Shown here: one piece after another, positions 26,578 through 35,827 of the stretch
Position numbering within the stretch: position 1 is the first letter of the stretch
Layout: each line of letters opens with the position of its first letter
Assembly (NCBI GenBank): GCA_965228905.1
Contig: CBDDII010000003.1
Coordinates: forward strand, 1,612,001-1,676,000
Length of the DNA: 64,000 nt
Origin: CALKXV01 sp965228905
GTDB lineage: Bacteria > Pseudomonadota > Alphaproteobacteria > Rhodobacterales > Rhodobacteraceae
Direction: 5' to 3'
Notes under the pieces: generated by a model
Told to the model about the DNA's origin: nothing
What the model saw: only the letters and a program-made list of their open reading frames with translations
Database searches by the model: none
Program-made: the position numbers and the translations under genes

Positions 26578-27981
26578 TCAGGCCGCGGCGTCCTGCAGGC
26601 GGAGCACGGTTTCCTCGGGGCCAAGCACCAGCATCATGTCAAAGACACTGGGCGACACAGACTTACCTGCAAGCGCCGCTCGAAGGGCTCCTGCAAGCTT
26701 ACCAAGCTTGATGTCGTTTGCTTCGGCCAGAGACTTAACCACACTCTCCAGCGTTTCGCGGTTCCAGCTAGCATTTTGCAGGTGCGGCGTCAATTCGCGT
26801 AGTATACCTTTGTGTACAGAGTCGAGATTGCCTGCCGATTTCTCATCCGGCACAATTGGCCGTTCGGACAGGATAAATGCTGCTTTTTCAACAAGTTCAG
26901 GATAGGTCTTCGCCTTGTCCTTAAGGCAGTACATCGCACGCTCAAGATCCTCCATCTGGGACGCTGTGAGCACTTTTTTACCGGAATGTATCAAGTAATC
27001 CTGAATTTCTTGCGACAATGCAGCATCGTCGGTGATCGCGATGTGCTGTCCCGACAGATTGGCGAGTTTCTTGGTGTCGAAACGGGCCGGTGATTTCTTG
27101 ATTCCCGACAGGTCGAACCACTCAATTGCCTGCGCGGTGGTAAAAAATTCGTCGTCCCCGTGGCTCCAGCCAAGGCGGGAAAGATAGTTGCGCATACCGC
27201 TGGCCGGATAGCCTTCGGCAGCCCATTCCTCGACCCCGAGCGCTCCGTGGCGTTTCGACAGTTTCTTGCCGTCTTCGCCGTGGATCAGCGGGATATGCGC
27301 CCAGATCGGCACCTCCCATCCCATGGCGTCATAAACCAGCATTTGCCGCGCGGCGTTGTTCAGGTGATCGTCGCCCCGGATCACATGGGTCACGCCCATA
27401 TCGTGATCGTCCACCACAACGGCCAGCATATAGACCGGCGTGCCGTCCGAACGCAGGACGATCATGTCGTCCAACTGGTCGTTCCGGATCGTTACATCGC
27501 CCTGAACCACATCGCGGATCACGGTTTCCCCGTTGCGTGGGGCTTTCACGCGGATCACAAAGGGCGCATCCGTATGCTCGCTTTCCGGCGCGTCGCGCCA
27601 GGGCGAGCGGAACAGCGTCGACGCGCCCTCGGCCCGGGCCTTTTCCCGAAAGGCCTGGATTTCCTCTTGCGTCGAAAAGCATTTATAGGCCTTGCCAGCC
27701 GCCAGCATCTCGCGCGCCACCTCGGCGTGGCGGTCGGCGCGTTCGAATTGGGAAATGGCGTCGCCGTCCCAATCCAGCCCCAGCCACTTCAGCCCCGCAA
27801 AGATCGCCTCGGTCGCTTCGGGCGTCGAACGCGCGCGGTCGGTATCCTCGACCCGCAACAGGAACTTGCCGCCCGAATGGCGCGCATAAAGCCAGTTGAA
27901 CAGGGCAGTGCGGGCACTACCGATATGCAGAAACCCCGTGGGCGAGGGGGCGAAACGTGTGACAACGGGTCGGTCGGTCAT
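26578..27981 (-). CDS. gltX: Glutamyl-tRNA synthetase
   Basis: Class I aminoacyl-tRNA synthetase, 467 residues. The HIGH motif is HIGS at residues 19-22, and the KMSKS equivalent is KLSKRHG near residue 240. Start ATG 27981 gives MTDRPVVTRFAPSPTG. The 3' part coding for the anticodon-binding domain, roughly 26700-27060, is clearly poorer in GC than the rest (about 45-53% by hand count on four lines) and uses more AT-ending codons. That suggests a recombinant segment. The gene is divergent from comEC. Confidence 0.96.
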   Translation of the reverse strand: MTDRPVVTRFAPSPTGFLHIGSARTALFNWLYARHSGGKFLLRVEDTDRARSTPEATEAIFAGLKWLGLDWDGDAISQFERADRHAEVAREMLAAGKAYKCFSTQEEIQAFREKARAEGASTLFRSPWRDAPESEHTDAPFVIRVKAPRNGETVIRDVVQGDVTIRNDQLDDMIVLRSDGTPVYMLAVVVDDHDMGVTHVIRGDDHLNNAARQMLVYDAMGWEVPIWAHIPLIHGEDGKKLSKRHGALGVEEWAAEGYPASGMRNYLSRLGWSHGDDEFFTTAQAIEWFDLSGIKKSPARFDTKKLANLSGQHIAITDDAALSQEIQDYLIHSGKKVLTASQMEDLERAMYCLKDKAKTYPELVEKAAFILSERPIVPDEKSAGNLDSVHKGILRELTPHLQNASWNRETLESVVKSLAEANDIKLGKLAGALRAALAGKSVSPSVFDMMLVLGPEETVLRLQDAAA

Positions 27982-28047
27982 GTGCCTTAACCTTTTGGAA
28001 ACCATGAAGGGCGAGAGTCCGTCGCGGTGTAGTCAAGGCGCAGGCAG

Positions 28048-30093
28048 GTGACAAGAGTGCGCCCTATTTCATGGGTCATAGACCGGCTGGATGAACAACG
28101 GGGATACCTTTTCCCCTGGGCACCGGTGTTCTACGGCACAGGCATCGCGATCTATTTCGCCCTCAGGTTCGAACCGGGGCGCGAACTATGGATTCTGATC
28201 GCCGCCCTGTCTCTGGTCGCGGGCGTGGCAGTTTTTCTTGCGGGGCCCGCCACGCGCCTGTTTCTGCTTTCAACCCTCTTGCTGGCCGCCGGGTTCTCCA
28301 TCGCCGGCATCCGCACCCATTCCGTCGCAGAACAGGTGCTGGGCTATCGTTACTACGGCCCGATCGAAGGGCGGATCGTTGCCATCGACCGTTCGGTGTC
28401 CGACGCCGTGCGCCTGACCCTCGACCGGGTCGTCTTGCGCGATATCAGGCCAGAGCGGACGCCCGCGCGGGTGCGCATAGCACTCCACGGCAGGCAAGGG
28501 TTCGTCACACCCGAACCGGGCGTGACGGTCGTGATGACGGGTCATCTTTCGCCGCCGGGTGGCGCGGTCGAACCCGGCGGATACGATTTCCGCCGCCACG
28601 CCTGGTTTCAACGGCTGGGCGCCGTGGGATACACCCGCACCCCGGTCCTGGCCATCGAAGGGCACCAGGGATTCGAGTTCAACCTCTGGGTCTACCGCGC
28701 AAGGATGGCAATATCCGACCACGTTCGACAGGTGCTGCCGGGACGCGAAGGGGCCTTTGCAGCCGCCATCACCACCGGAGACCGCTCGGCCCTCGACCGC
28801 GAGGTGATGGAGGACCTGCGTGCGGCGAACCTTGCCCACCTTCTCGCCATATCCGGCCTGCACATGGGCCTTCTGACCGGCTTTGTCTTTGCCGCCCTGC
28901 GCTACGGTCTCGCCCTGTTGTCCCTTTGGTGGCCGACGCGAAAGATTGCGGCCCTCGGGGCGCTGGTGGCAGGGGCGGTCTACCTGGCACTTTCGGGCGG
29001 CAACGTCGCGACCGAGCGGGCCTTCATCATGGTCGCCGCGATGTTCCTGGCCCTTCTGTTGAACCGCCGCGCGGTCACCCTGCGTGCCGTCGCGGTTGCC
29101 GCGCTGATCGTCCTGACGCTCAGGCCCGAGGCGATCTATGGCCCGGGTTTCCAGATGTCCTTTGCCGCCACAACGGCACTGGTCGTGGTCTTCGGGGCCT
29201 TGCGCGAGGTGCCGGGGCAGCGGGGGCGCTGGCCCCGTTGGCTGCGCTTTGCCTTCGGTGTGACCCTGTCGTCCTTCGTCGCGGGCATGGCGACGGCACC
29301 GATTGCGGCGCTCCATTTCAACCAGGTGCCGCACTATGGTTTGCTTGCCAATGTCGTCTCGGTCCCGTTGATGGGGGCGGTCATCATTCCGGGGGCGGTG
29401 CTGGCGGCCCTTCTTGCGCCCTTCGGGTTTGACTGGATCGGTCTTTCGCTGATGGCACCCGCCATCGGCTGGATCCTGGGGGTGGCTGAAACGGTCTCGG
29501 CCTGGCCCGGTTCGCTGTCCTTCGTGATCGCGCCTGGGCCTTGGGTTCTGCCGGTTCTGGCCGCCGGGGCGCTCTGGTTAGCCATATGGCAGGGGCGGGG
29601 GCGCTTCCTGGGCGCGCCGGTTATGGGGCTGGCGCTGTTCCTCTGGTCCGGGGCCGAACGCCCGGCGGTTCTGGTCAGCCAGTCCGGCGGGCTGGTCGGC
29701 GTGATGACCGAACAGGGCAGGGCGATGTCGAAAGCGAAAGGCGACGGGTTTTCCGCCGAGGTCTGGCTGGAAAACGACGGCGATCCGGTCTTGCAGGCCG
29801 AAGCGTCACAAAGGATGACATCCGAGGCGAAGGACCGGATGCGCTGGATCGTCGTGGGAGAATACGCGCTCTTGCACGCCACCGGCAAGGTCGCCGCAAG
29901 CGAGGCGCGATTGCAATGCGGCAAGGCAGACCTAGTGGTGGTGAACGTCGCACTGGAGGCACCGGCGGGCTGCCGGTTCTACGACCTTGGACGGCTGCGG
30001 CGCGAGGGCGCTCTGGCGGTAAGTTTCGACAAGGACGCAATGCGCGTCATCACGGCGCACGACAGGGCCGGAACCCGGCCCTGGTCACCTTGA
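28048..30093 (+). CDS. comEC: ComEC/Rec2-family DNA uptake channel protein
   Basis: A 681-residue inner-membrane protein for passage of transforming DNA. An N-terminal membrane part and OB-like domain (IEGRIVAIDRSVSDAVRLTL) are followed by the competence core: LLAISGLHMGLLTGFVF, LSGGNVATERAFIM and PGFQMSFAATTALV. The C-terminal region is a short remnant of the metallo-hydrolase domain without a clear HxHxDH motif. The start is a GTG at 28048. ComEC homologs are needed for recipient uptake of gene transfer agent DNA in Rhodobacter capsulatus. The gene is convergent with lexA, with seven bases between the stops. Confidence 0.9.
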   Translation: MTRVRPISWVIDRLDEQRGYLFPWAPVFYGTGIAIYFALRFEPGRELWILIAALSLVAGVAVFLAGPATRLFLLSTLLLAAGFSIAGIRTHSVAEQVLGYRYYGPIEGRIVAIDRSVSDAVRLTLDRVVLRDIRPERTPARVRIALHGRQGFVTPEPGVTVVMTGHLSPPGGAVEPGGYDFRRHAWFQRLGAVGYTRTPVLAIEGHQGFEFNLWVYRARMAISDHVRQVLPGREGAFAAAITTGDRSALDREVMEDLRAANLAHLLAISGLHMGLLTGFVFAALRYGLALLSLWWPTRKIAALGALVAGAVYLALSGGNVATERAFIMVAAMFLALLLNRRAVTLRAVAVAALIVLTLRPEAIYGPGFQMSFAATTALVVVFGALREVPGQRGRWPRWLRFAFGVTLSSFVAGMATAPIAALHFNQVPHYGLLANVVSVPLMGAVIIPGAVLAALLAPFGFDWIGLSLMAPAIGWILGVAETVSAWPGSLSFVIAPGPWVLPVLAAGALWLAIWQGRGRFLGAPVMGLALFLWSGAERPAVLVSQSGGLVGVMTEQGRAMSKAKGDGFSAEVWLENDGDPVLQAEASQRMTSEAKDRMRWIVVGEYALLHATGKVAASEARLQCGKADLVVVNVALEAPAGCRFYDLGRLRREGALAVSFDKDAMRVITAHDRAGTRPWSP

Positions 30094-30100
30094 ACAAGCG

Positions 30101-30793
30101 CTAGTAATTGCGGATCAACCCCACCAGACGGCCCTGCACCTTGACCTGATCGTCCCGGTAAAGCCGCGTCTCGAAAGCCGGGTTGGCAGCTTCAAGCGCG
30201 ATGGTGTTGCCCGACTGGCGGAACCGTTTCAGCGTCGCTTCCTGATCTTCGACCAAAGCCACGACGATATCGCCGTTGTCGGCGGTGGTCGTTTCGCGGA
30301 TCACCACGATGTCGCCGTCGTTGATCCCGGCGTCGATCATGGAATCGCCTTTGACCTCAAGCGCATAGTGATGGCCCTTGCCGACCATCTGGCCCGGCAC
30401 GGCCACCTTGTGGCTGACCTCCTGAATGGCTTCGATCGGCACGCCGGCCGCGATCCGCCCCATGACCGGCAGTTCCAGCGCATGGGCCTCGACCGGCATG
30501 GCATTGGCAGGCGGCGGCGGGGCGTCGGTCTTGTCGCCCTCAATCACGCGGGGCACGAAGGTCTTGCCCTTGTCCAGCGCCTCGGGCAGCTTCACGATCT
30601 CGATGGCGCGGGCACGATGCGCCAGACGGCGGATGAAGCCGCGTTCCTCCAGCGCCGTAATCAACCGGTGAATCCCGGATTTCGACCTCAGATCCAGCGC
30701 CTCTTTCATTTCGTCAAACGACGGAGGCACCCCGTCGCGTTGCAAACGCTTGTGGATAAAGTCCAGCAAATCCAGCTGCTTACGGGTCAGCAT
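30101..30793 (-). CDS. lexA: SOS repressor LexA
   Basis: Transcriptional repressor and self-cleaving protease of the SOS response, 230 residues. The N-terminal winged helix includes PPSFDEMKEALDLRSKSGIHRLI. The cleavage site is A116-G117 in GRIAAGVP. The catalytic dyad is S151 in GDSMIDAG and K189 in ATLKRF. The length is typical for alphaproteobacteria, with a longer linker than E. coli. A perfect SOS box (30837-30851) lies 44 bases before the start, so autoregulation is expected. Confidence 0.97.
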   Translation of the reverse strand: MLTRKQLDLLDFIHKRLQRDGVPPSFDEMKEALDLRSKSGIHRLITALEERGFIRRLAHRARAIEIVKLPEALDKGKTFVPRVIEGDKTDAPPPPANAMPVEAHALELPVMGRIAAGVPIEAIQEVSHKVAVPGQMVGKGHHYALEVKGDSMIDAGINDGDIVVIRETTTADNGDIVVALVEDQEATLKRFRQSGNTIALEAANPAFETRLYRDDQVKVQGRLVGLIRNY

Positions 30794-30836
30794 AGCGGCC
30801 TAACTCCTCTGCTCGCCCCAAGTTCATCTCTTGGGT

Positions 30837-30851
30837 GTTCCAAGGATGTTC
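30837..30851 (-). promoter_or_regulatory. LexA (SOS) box GTTC-N7-GTTC
   Basis: GTTC, seven bases, GTTC on the plus strand, the LexA site of alphaproteobacteria, between lexA and the end of moeA. Additional GTTC half-sites occur at 30822 and near 30859. It most likely controls lexA itself. Confidence 0.82.
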
Positions 30852-30882
30852 TATGCTCGTTCCCGTTTTGTGTCAACAATGG

Positions 30883-32043
30883 TTAAAATTCTATGAATGG
30901 CACCGGCGTTCCCGCCTCGATGGCTGGCGCATCAACAGGTCGGATCACCAGCGCGTTGGCGCCGGCCAGCACCCCCAAGAGCGAGGAATCCTGCCGTTCC
31001 GCGACACTCAGGCTTTCACCGTCAAAACTGGCCCGCATGTAGTGTTCGCGCCCGCCATTCGCTCCGAGGGGCGTGGCAAGCGGGGCCATGCGATGGCCCA
31101 GACGCCGGGCGGGCAGGCCTTGCAGTGCGCGCAACATCGGGCGCAGGAAAATGTGCCCGCAGACCATCGACGACACCGGGTTGCCCGGCAGGCCCAGCAT
31201 CGGCGTTCCGCCGATCTTGCCCGCCATCAGGGGTTTTCCCGGACGCATGGCGATCTTGTAGAACGACCGGTCCATGCCCAGTTCGGCAGCCACTTCTCCG
31301 ACCAGATCGTGATCCCCGACCGAGGCCCCGCCGATGGTGACCACCACATCAGCGCCAGCCGCCAACCCGAACGCCGCTTCGAGAGAGGCGCGCGTATCCC
31401 GCGCGATCGGAAGCATCCGCGCAACCCCGCCTTCGGCTTCGACCATCGCGGCAAGGCCAAATGTGTTCGATGCGATGATCTGGTCAGGACCCGGCGTTTC
31501 GCCCGGCATGACCAACTCGTCCCCCGTCGCGATCAGCGCGACCGAAGGGCGGCGGGCGACGGTCACCTCGGCAACATTCATCGAAGCGGCCAGCGCAAGA
31601 TCGGCGGGCGACAGGCGGCGCGGCGGTTCGATCCGGTCGCCTTCTTTGAAATCGACGCCGATGTCGCGGATATAAGCCTGGGTATCGGCCCCTTCCGACA
31701 CGGTAATCCGCTCGCCCGTGCGCACCACGTCTTCCTGGATGATGACGCGGGTGGCCCCTTCGGGCAGGGGTGCACCGGTGAAGATACGGACGGCCTGCGC
31801 ATCGGCAATCACACCGTCAAAGGCATGGCCAGCCGCACTTTCCCCGATGATGTCATATGCGTTGTGATCGCCCGCCACCGCGTATCCATCCATGACACTG
31901 GCGCGAAACGGCGGCTGGTTGCGTCGGGCGATGATCGGAGCGGCAAGAATGCGGCCCGACGCCTCGCGCAAGGGCACGGTTTCCGCGCCAAGCGGCGTTA
32001 CCAGATCAAAGACATGGCCCAAGGCCTGGTCGACCGAGATCAC
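30883..32043 (-). CDS. moeA: Molybdopterin molybdenumtransferase MoeA
   Basis: Inserts molybdate into adenylylated molybdopterin to give molybdenum cofactor; 386 residues, cytoplasmic. Typical blocks are FRASVMDGYAV near the N-terminus, GAPLPEGATRVIIQEDV, GDELV and TIGGASVGDHDL in the MoCF fold. LPGNPVSSMV is also present. The start is GTG at 32043, overlapping the moaC stop. It is the last gene before lexA but is separated from it by the SOS box. The CoxL-like enzyme at 45 kb is a likely consumer of its product. Confidence 0.96.
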   Translation of the reverse strand: MISVDQALGHVFDLVTPLGAETVPLREASGRILAAPIIARRNQPPFRASVMDGYAVAGDHNAYDIIGESAAGHAFDGVIADAQAVRIFTGAPLPEGATRVIIQEDVVRTGERITVSEGADTQAYIRDIGVDFKEGDRIEPPRRLSPADLALAASMNVAEVTVARRPSVALIATGDELVMPGETPGPDQIIASNTFGLAAMVEAEGGVARMLPIARDTRASLEAAFGLAAGADVVVTIGGASVGDHDLVGEVAAELGMDRSFYKIAMRPGKPLMAGKIGGTPMLGLPGNPVSSMVCGHIFLRPMLRALQGLPARRLGHRMAPLATPLGANGGREHYMRASFDGESLSVAERQDSSLLGVLAGANALVIRPVDAPAIEAGTPVPFIEF

Positions 32044-32519
32044 CGCGCGGCCTCGTAACGCCCTGATTTCCCGCCCTCTTTCAGGACCAGGCGCACATCC
32101 TCGATCACCATGCCCTTTTCGGCGGCCTTGACCATGTCATAGACCGTGAGGCAGGCCACCGAGACGGCCGTCAGCGCCTCCATCTCCACTCCGGTCTGGC
32201 CCGAGGTCTTGACGGTCGCTTCCACCCGCACGCCGGGGCGGTCCGGGTCGGCGGTCAGATCAAGCGTGACCTTGGTGATCGACAGCGGGTGACACAGCGG
32301 GATCAGGTCAGGGGTCTTCTTGGCCCCCATGATGCCCGCAAGCCGGGCCACCGAAAGAACATCGCCCTTCTTGGCGCGTCCCTCGGTAATTAGTGCCAGC
32401 GTCTCGGGCGACATCCGCACGAACCCTTCGGCCACCGCCAGACGGTCGGTCACAGCCTTGTCCGAAACGTCCACCATATGGGCATCGCCCTTGGCGTCGA
32501 AATGGGTCAACTCGGCCAT
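32040..32519 (-). CDS. moaC: Cyclic pyranopterin monophosphate synthase MoaC
   Basis: Second enzyme of molybdenum cofactor synthesis, 159 residues. Conserved blocks are MVDVSDKAVTDRLAVAEG, KKTPDLIPLCHPL and GVEMEALTAVSVACLTVYDM with active-site Lys and His. The length equals the family standard. Its start overlaps the trpC stop (ATGA) and its stop overlaps moeA, so it is translated from one transcript with both. Confidence 0.97.
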   Translation of the reverse strand: MAELTHFDAKGDAHMVDVSDKAVTDRLAVAEGFVRMSPETLALITEGRAKKGDVLSVARLAGIMGAKKTPDLIPLCHPLSITKVTLDLTADPDRPGVRVEATVKTSGQTGVEMEALTAVSVACLTVYDMVKAAEKGMVIEDVRLVLKEGGKSGRYEAAR

Positions 32520-33331
32520 CAGGCGGCCCCTTCTGCGGGCAGGGGATCGGCAAGGATGGCGCGGGTGGCAGCGGTAACATCCGCCTGTCGCATCAGGCTT
32601 TCACCGATCAGAAAACGCCTGGCACCGACCTTGGCAAGCCGGGCCAGATCGTCCGGTGTGAACAACCCGCTTTCGGCGACCAGTTCCTTGCCTTCCGGAA
32701 TGCGCGCGGCCAATCGCTCGGTCGTGGCAAGATCGGTTTCGAATGTCTTGAGGTTGCGGTTGTTGACACCCAGGAGCGGCGAATTCAACGCCAGCGCTCG
32801 GACCAGTTCTTCTTCGTCGTGGACTTCGACCAAAACGTCCATGCCCCAGGCACGGGCAGCCGACTCCAACTCGGCGGCCTGCACGTCTGAAACGCTTGCC
32901 ATGATGATCAGGATGCAATCGGCCCCCCAGGCCCGCGCTTCGGCGACCTGATAGGTGTCATACATGAAATCTTTGCGAAGACAGGGCAGCGAGGTGGCCG
33001 CGCGGGCCTGTTGCAGGAATTCGGGTGCACCTTGAAAAGACGGCGTGTCGGTCAGGACCGAAAGGCAGGTCGCACCACCCGCCTCGTAGGCCTTTGCCAG
33101 GGTCGCGGGGTGAAAGTCCTCGCGGATCAACCCCTTCGACGGACTGGCCTTCTTGATTTCAGCGATAAGCCCGTAACCGTTTTCTGCCGCTTTGCCGAGG
33201 GCGGTGGCAAAGCCGCGCGGGGCCGGAGCCTCTTTCGCCTGTCCTTCGAGATCCGACAAGGGCAGGGCCACCTTGGCGGCGGCCACTTCTTCCAGCTTAT
33301 AGGCTTTGATCCGGTCGAGTACGTTTGTCAT
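32519..33331 (-). CDS. trpC: Indole-3-glycerol phosphate synthase
   Basis: Tryptophan pathway TIM-barrel enzyme, 270 residues, not fused to TrpF. Key blocks are IAEIKKASPSKG, CLRKDFMYDTYQV, DVLVEVHDEEE and LLGVNNRNLKTF. The ATG at 33331 is preceded by purine-rich sequence on its strand. It lies downstream of ung, separated by a hairpin-rich gap, and is coupled to moaC. Confidence 0.97.
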   Translation of the reverse strand: MTNVLDRIKAYKLEEVAAAKVALPLSDLEGQAKEAPAPRGFATALGKAAENGYGLIAEIKKASPSKGLIREDFHPATLAKAYEAGGATCLSVLTDTPSFQGAPEFLQQARAATSLPCLRKDFMYDTYQVAEARAWGADCILIIMASVSDVQAAELESAARAWGMDVLVEVHDEEELVRALALNSPLLGVNNRNLKTFETDLATTERLAARIPEGKELVAESGLFTPDDLARLAKVGARRFLIGESLMRQADVTAATRAILADPLPAEGAA

Positions 33332-33375
33332 GGGGCCTTGGATACATTGTCGGACGCAGGGTGGAAAGCGGGTTT

Positions 33376-33440
33376 GAGGGCGCTGCCCTCTTGGCCCCGG
33401 GGGGGCCAATTCACCCGAGGTATTTCAAGACGGGAAGAAG
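33376..33440. terminator. Tandem hairpins followed by a GTATTT motif, between ung and trpC
   Basis: Two perfect hairpins, GAGGGC-GCT-GCCCTC (33376-33390) and TTGGCCCC-GGG-GGGGCCAA (33391-33409), are followed by a degenerate relative of the GCGTATTT motif (33419-33440). There is no long T-run. It may weaken read-through from ung into trpC or stabilise an mRNA end. Confidence 0.5.
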
Positions 33441-33458
33441 GACGATCTGGTTTGCTTT

Positions 33459-34112
33459 CTATCGACCCGCCCAAGGAACCGGGGCGTCGCCCCGATCCAC
33501 AAGCCAAGCGTTTATGCGGCTGAACGGCTTTGATCCGAAAAAGCCGCGATAGGCCGAAAGCGGCGAGGGATGCGGGGCGTTCAGGATCAGATGATCGGAG
33601 TTTTGCAGGATCGGCGCAAAGCCCTGCGCATGTTTGCCCCAAAGAAGAAAGGCGCGGGGGGCATTGTCGAGACGGGCAAGTACCTGTTCCGTCAGCGCCT
33701 GCCAGCCAAGCTTTGCGTGCCCTCCCGCATCACCGGCGGGAACGGAAAGCGCGGTGTTGAGAAGCAGAACACCGGATTTGGCCCAATGGGTCAGGTCGCC
33801 GGTCTTGGGCTTGGCGCCGATGTCTTCCTCCATCTCGCGGTAGATGTTCACCAGCGATTTCGGCAGCGGTGTTTCCGGCGTGACGGAAAAGGCCAACCCC
33901 ATTGCGTGACCGGGGGTCGGGTAGGGGTCCTGCCCAAGGATCACGACGCGGGTGTCCTCGGGCTGGGTCAGTTCAAGCGCCTTGAAGCGGTCTGCGGCGG
34001 ACGGCAGGATCACGCGCGGCTCGGTGCGGAGGGCGGCGTCGATGCCGGGCCAATGCGCGGCAAAGAACGGCAGATCGGCCCAATCGCCAAGGTTCTTTGG
34101 CAGGTCAGCCAC
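33459..34112 (-). CDS. ung: Uracil-DNA glycosylase
   Basis: Family 1 base-excision repair enzyme removing uracil from DNA; 217 residues. The catalytic water-activating motif is GQDPYPTPGHAMG with D62. The DNA-intercalation loop is HPSPLSAYRGFFGS with H181. It overlaps trpD by eight bases, so it is part of the trp transcript. Its location between trpD and trpC is unexpected; a repair gene sits inside a biosynthetic operon. Confidence 0.96.
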   Translation of the reverse strand: MADLPKNLGDWADLPFFAAHWPGIDAALRTEPRVILPSAADRFKALELTQPEDTRVVILGQDPYPTPGHAMGLAFSVTPETPLPKSLVNIYREMEEDIGAKPKTGDLTHWAKSGVLLLNTALSVPAGDAGGHAKLGWQALTEQVLARLDNAPRAFLLWGKHAQGFAPILQNSDHLILNAPHPSPLSAYRGFFGSKPFSRINAWLVDRGDAPVPWAGR

Positions 34113-35121
34113 CGGACGTGATGCGCGCCAGACCTTCGACCTTTTCGCGGGCCTTGCCGCTGTCGATGCTTTCCGCGGCCAGTTCCACGCCCGATTTCAA
34201 ATCGCCCGCCTTTTCCGCCACCACGAGCGCCGCTGCCGCATTCAGCAAGACCGCGTCGCGGTAAGCCCCAGGTGCGCCATCCAGCAAGGCCTTGAAGGCA
34301 TTCGCGTTTTCCTCTGGCGTGCCGCCCAGAATGTCCTTGAACGGGTGAACCGGCAGGCCCGCGTCTTCGGGGTGGACCTCTGCGGAAGTGATCTTGCCGT
34401 CTTTCAGGATCGCAACCGAGGTCGCCCCGGAAATCGAGATCTCGTCCGTCCCATCCGCGCCATGCACAAGCCATGCGGCTTCGGACCCAAGTTCCTTAAG
34501 GGTCTCCGCCATGGGAAATATCAGGTCGATTGCAAAAGCTCCGGTCAACTGGCGTTTCACGCCCGCCGGGTTGGTGAGCGGCCCGAGAATGTTGAAGATC
34601 GTCTTGCAGCCAAGCTCTTGCCGAACGGGCATGACGTGTTTCATCGCCGGATGGTGCATCGGGGCCATCATGAAGCCGATACCGATCTCGTCCAGCGCCT
34701 TTTGCACGACGGGCGCACCCACCATCACCTCGATCCCCATGGCGGATTGCACGTCCGCCGCACCGGATTTGGACGACAGGTTGCGGTTGCCGTGCTTGGC
34801 GACAGGCACACCGGCACCGGCCACGACAAAGGCCGTCGCGGTCGAGATATTGAGCGTGCCCATCCCGTCACCACCCGTGCCGACAATGTCCATCGCACCT
34901 TCGGGCGCCGTCACCGGATCGCATTTCGCGCGCATAACATGGGCGGCGGCGGTGTATTCCGACACCGCCTCGCCGCGCGCCCGCAACGCCATCAGCAAAC
35001 CGCCCATCTGGGCGGGCGTGGCTTCGCCGTTGAACAGGATTTCAAACGCGGCCTCGGCCTGCGCGCGCGACAGGGGGCCTTCGCTGGCGGCGAAAATCAG
35101 GGGTTTCATCGCGTCGCTCAT
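34105..35121 (-). CDS. trpD: Anthranilate phosphoribosyltransferase
   Basis: Second step of tryptophan synthesis, 338 residues. Motifs are GTGGDGMGTLNISTATAFVVA for PRPP binding, KHGNRNLSSKSGAADV, and MMAPMHHPAMKHV. It is coupled at both ends: the ATG overlaps the trpG stop (ATGA) and its stop lies within the ung start region. Confidence 0.97.
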   Translation of the reverse strand: MSDAMKPLIFAASEGPLSRAQAEAAFEILFNGEATPAQMGGLLMALRARGEAVSEYTAAAHVMRAKCDPVTAPEGAMDIVGTGGDGMGTLNISTATAFVVAGAGVPVAKHGNRNLSSKSGAADVQSAMGIEVMVGAPVVQKALDEIGIGFMMAPMHHPAMKHVMPVRQELGCKTIFNILGPLTNPAGVKRQLTGAFAIDLIFPMAETLKELGSEAAWLVHGADGTDEISISGATSVAILKDGKITSAEVHPEDAGLPVHPFKDILGGTPEENANAFKALLDGAPGAYRDAVLLNAAAALVVAEKAGDLKSGVELAAESIDSGKAREKVEGLARITSGG

Positions 35122-35699
35122 GCGGGCTCCGGCACTTTTTCCAGGAAATTCTTCAGCATCGCGTGGCCATGTTCGGACCGGATGCTTTCGGGGTGAAATT
35201 GCACGCCTTCAATCGGCAACTCGCGGTGGCGCAGCCCCATGATCGTACCGTTGTCCAGCCAGGCCGTGACCTCAAGAACGTCCGGCAGGCTTTCCCGCTC
35301 GACCACCAATGAATGATATCGCGTCGCATCAAGAGGAGAGGGCAAGCCATTGAAAACACCTGCACCTTCATGGTGCATCGCACCCAGCTTGCCATGCACG
35401 ATCTCGCCCGCCCGCACCACCTTACCGCCAAAGGCCTGACCGATGGTCTGATGCCCAAGACACACGCCCAAAAGCGGCGTGCCGGTCTCGGCGGCGGCTT
35501 CGGTCAGCGCAAGGCAGATGCCCGCGCGATCGGGATCGCAGGGGCCGGGCGACAGGATGATGCCCGAAGGGCGAAGCGCCATCGCCTCCTGCACGTTCAG
35601 GGCATCGTTGCGATAGACTTGGCATTCCGCCCCCAACTCGCCCAGGTAGTGGACAAGGTTGAAAGTAAAGCTGTCATAATTGTCGATCAGAAGCAGCAT
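35118..35699 (-). CDS. trpG: Anthranilate synthase component II, glutamine amidotransferase
   Basis: Supplies ammonia to TrpE for anthranilate formation; 193 residues. The class I amidotransferase triad is visible as C80 in GVCLGHQ, with H169 and E171 in FHPES. The N-terminus is MLLLIDNYDSFTFNLV. The leader to the divergent yibQ gene is about 130 bases. No trpE is present on this side, so the partner is elsewhere or beyond yibQ. A PabA role shared with folate synthesis is possible. Confidence 0.95.
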   Translation of the reverse strand: MLLLIDNYDSFTFNLVHYLGELGAECQVYRNDALNVQEAMALRPSGIILSPGPCDPDRAGICLALTEAAAETGTPLLGVCLGHQTIGQAFGGKVVRAGEIVHGKLGAMHHEGAGVFNGLPSPLDATRYHSLVVERESLPDVLEVTAWLDNGTIMGLRHRELPIEGVQFHPESIRSEHGHAMLKNFLEKVPEPA

Positions 35700-35827
35700 C
35701 TTGCGTTTCCGGGTCCAAGCGGTTCAATTAGTAGGTGTCAGCGCCGAAAAGCGCCGGTATACATGGACAGAGGTGCCAGCGAACGTCAAGGCACCCGTGG
35801 GCATTTGAGCAGTTCGGAGGCCGAACC

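Noticed and set aside
30835..32058. A 407-codon frame opposite moeA
   Set aside because: It is antisense to a gene with all MoeA motifs and has a typical shadow composition.
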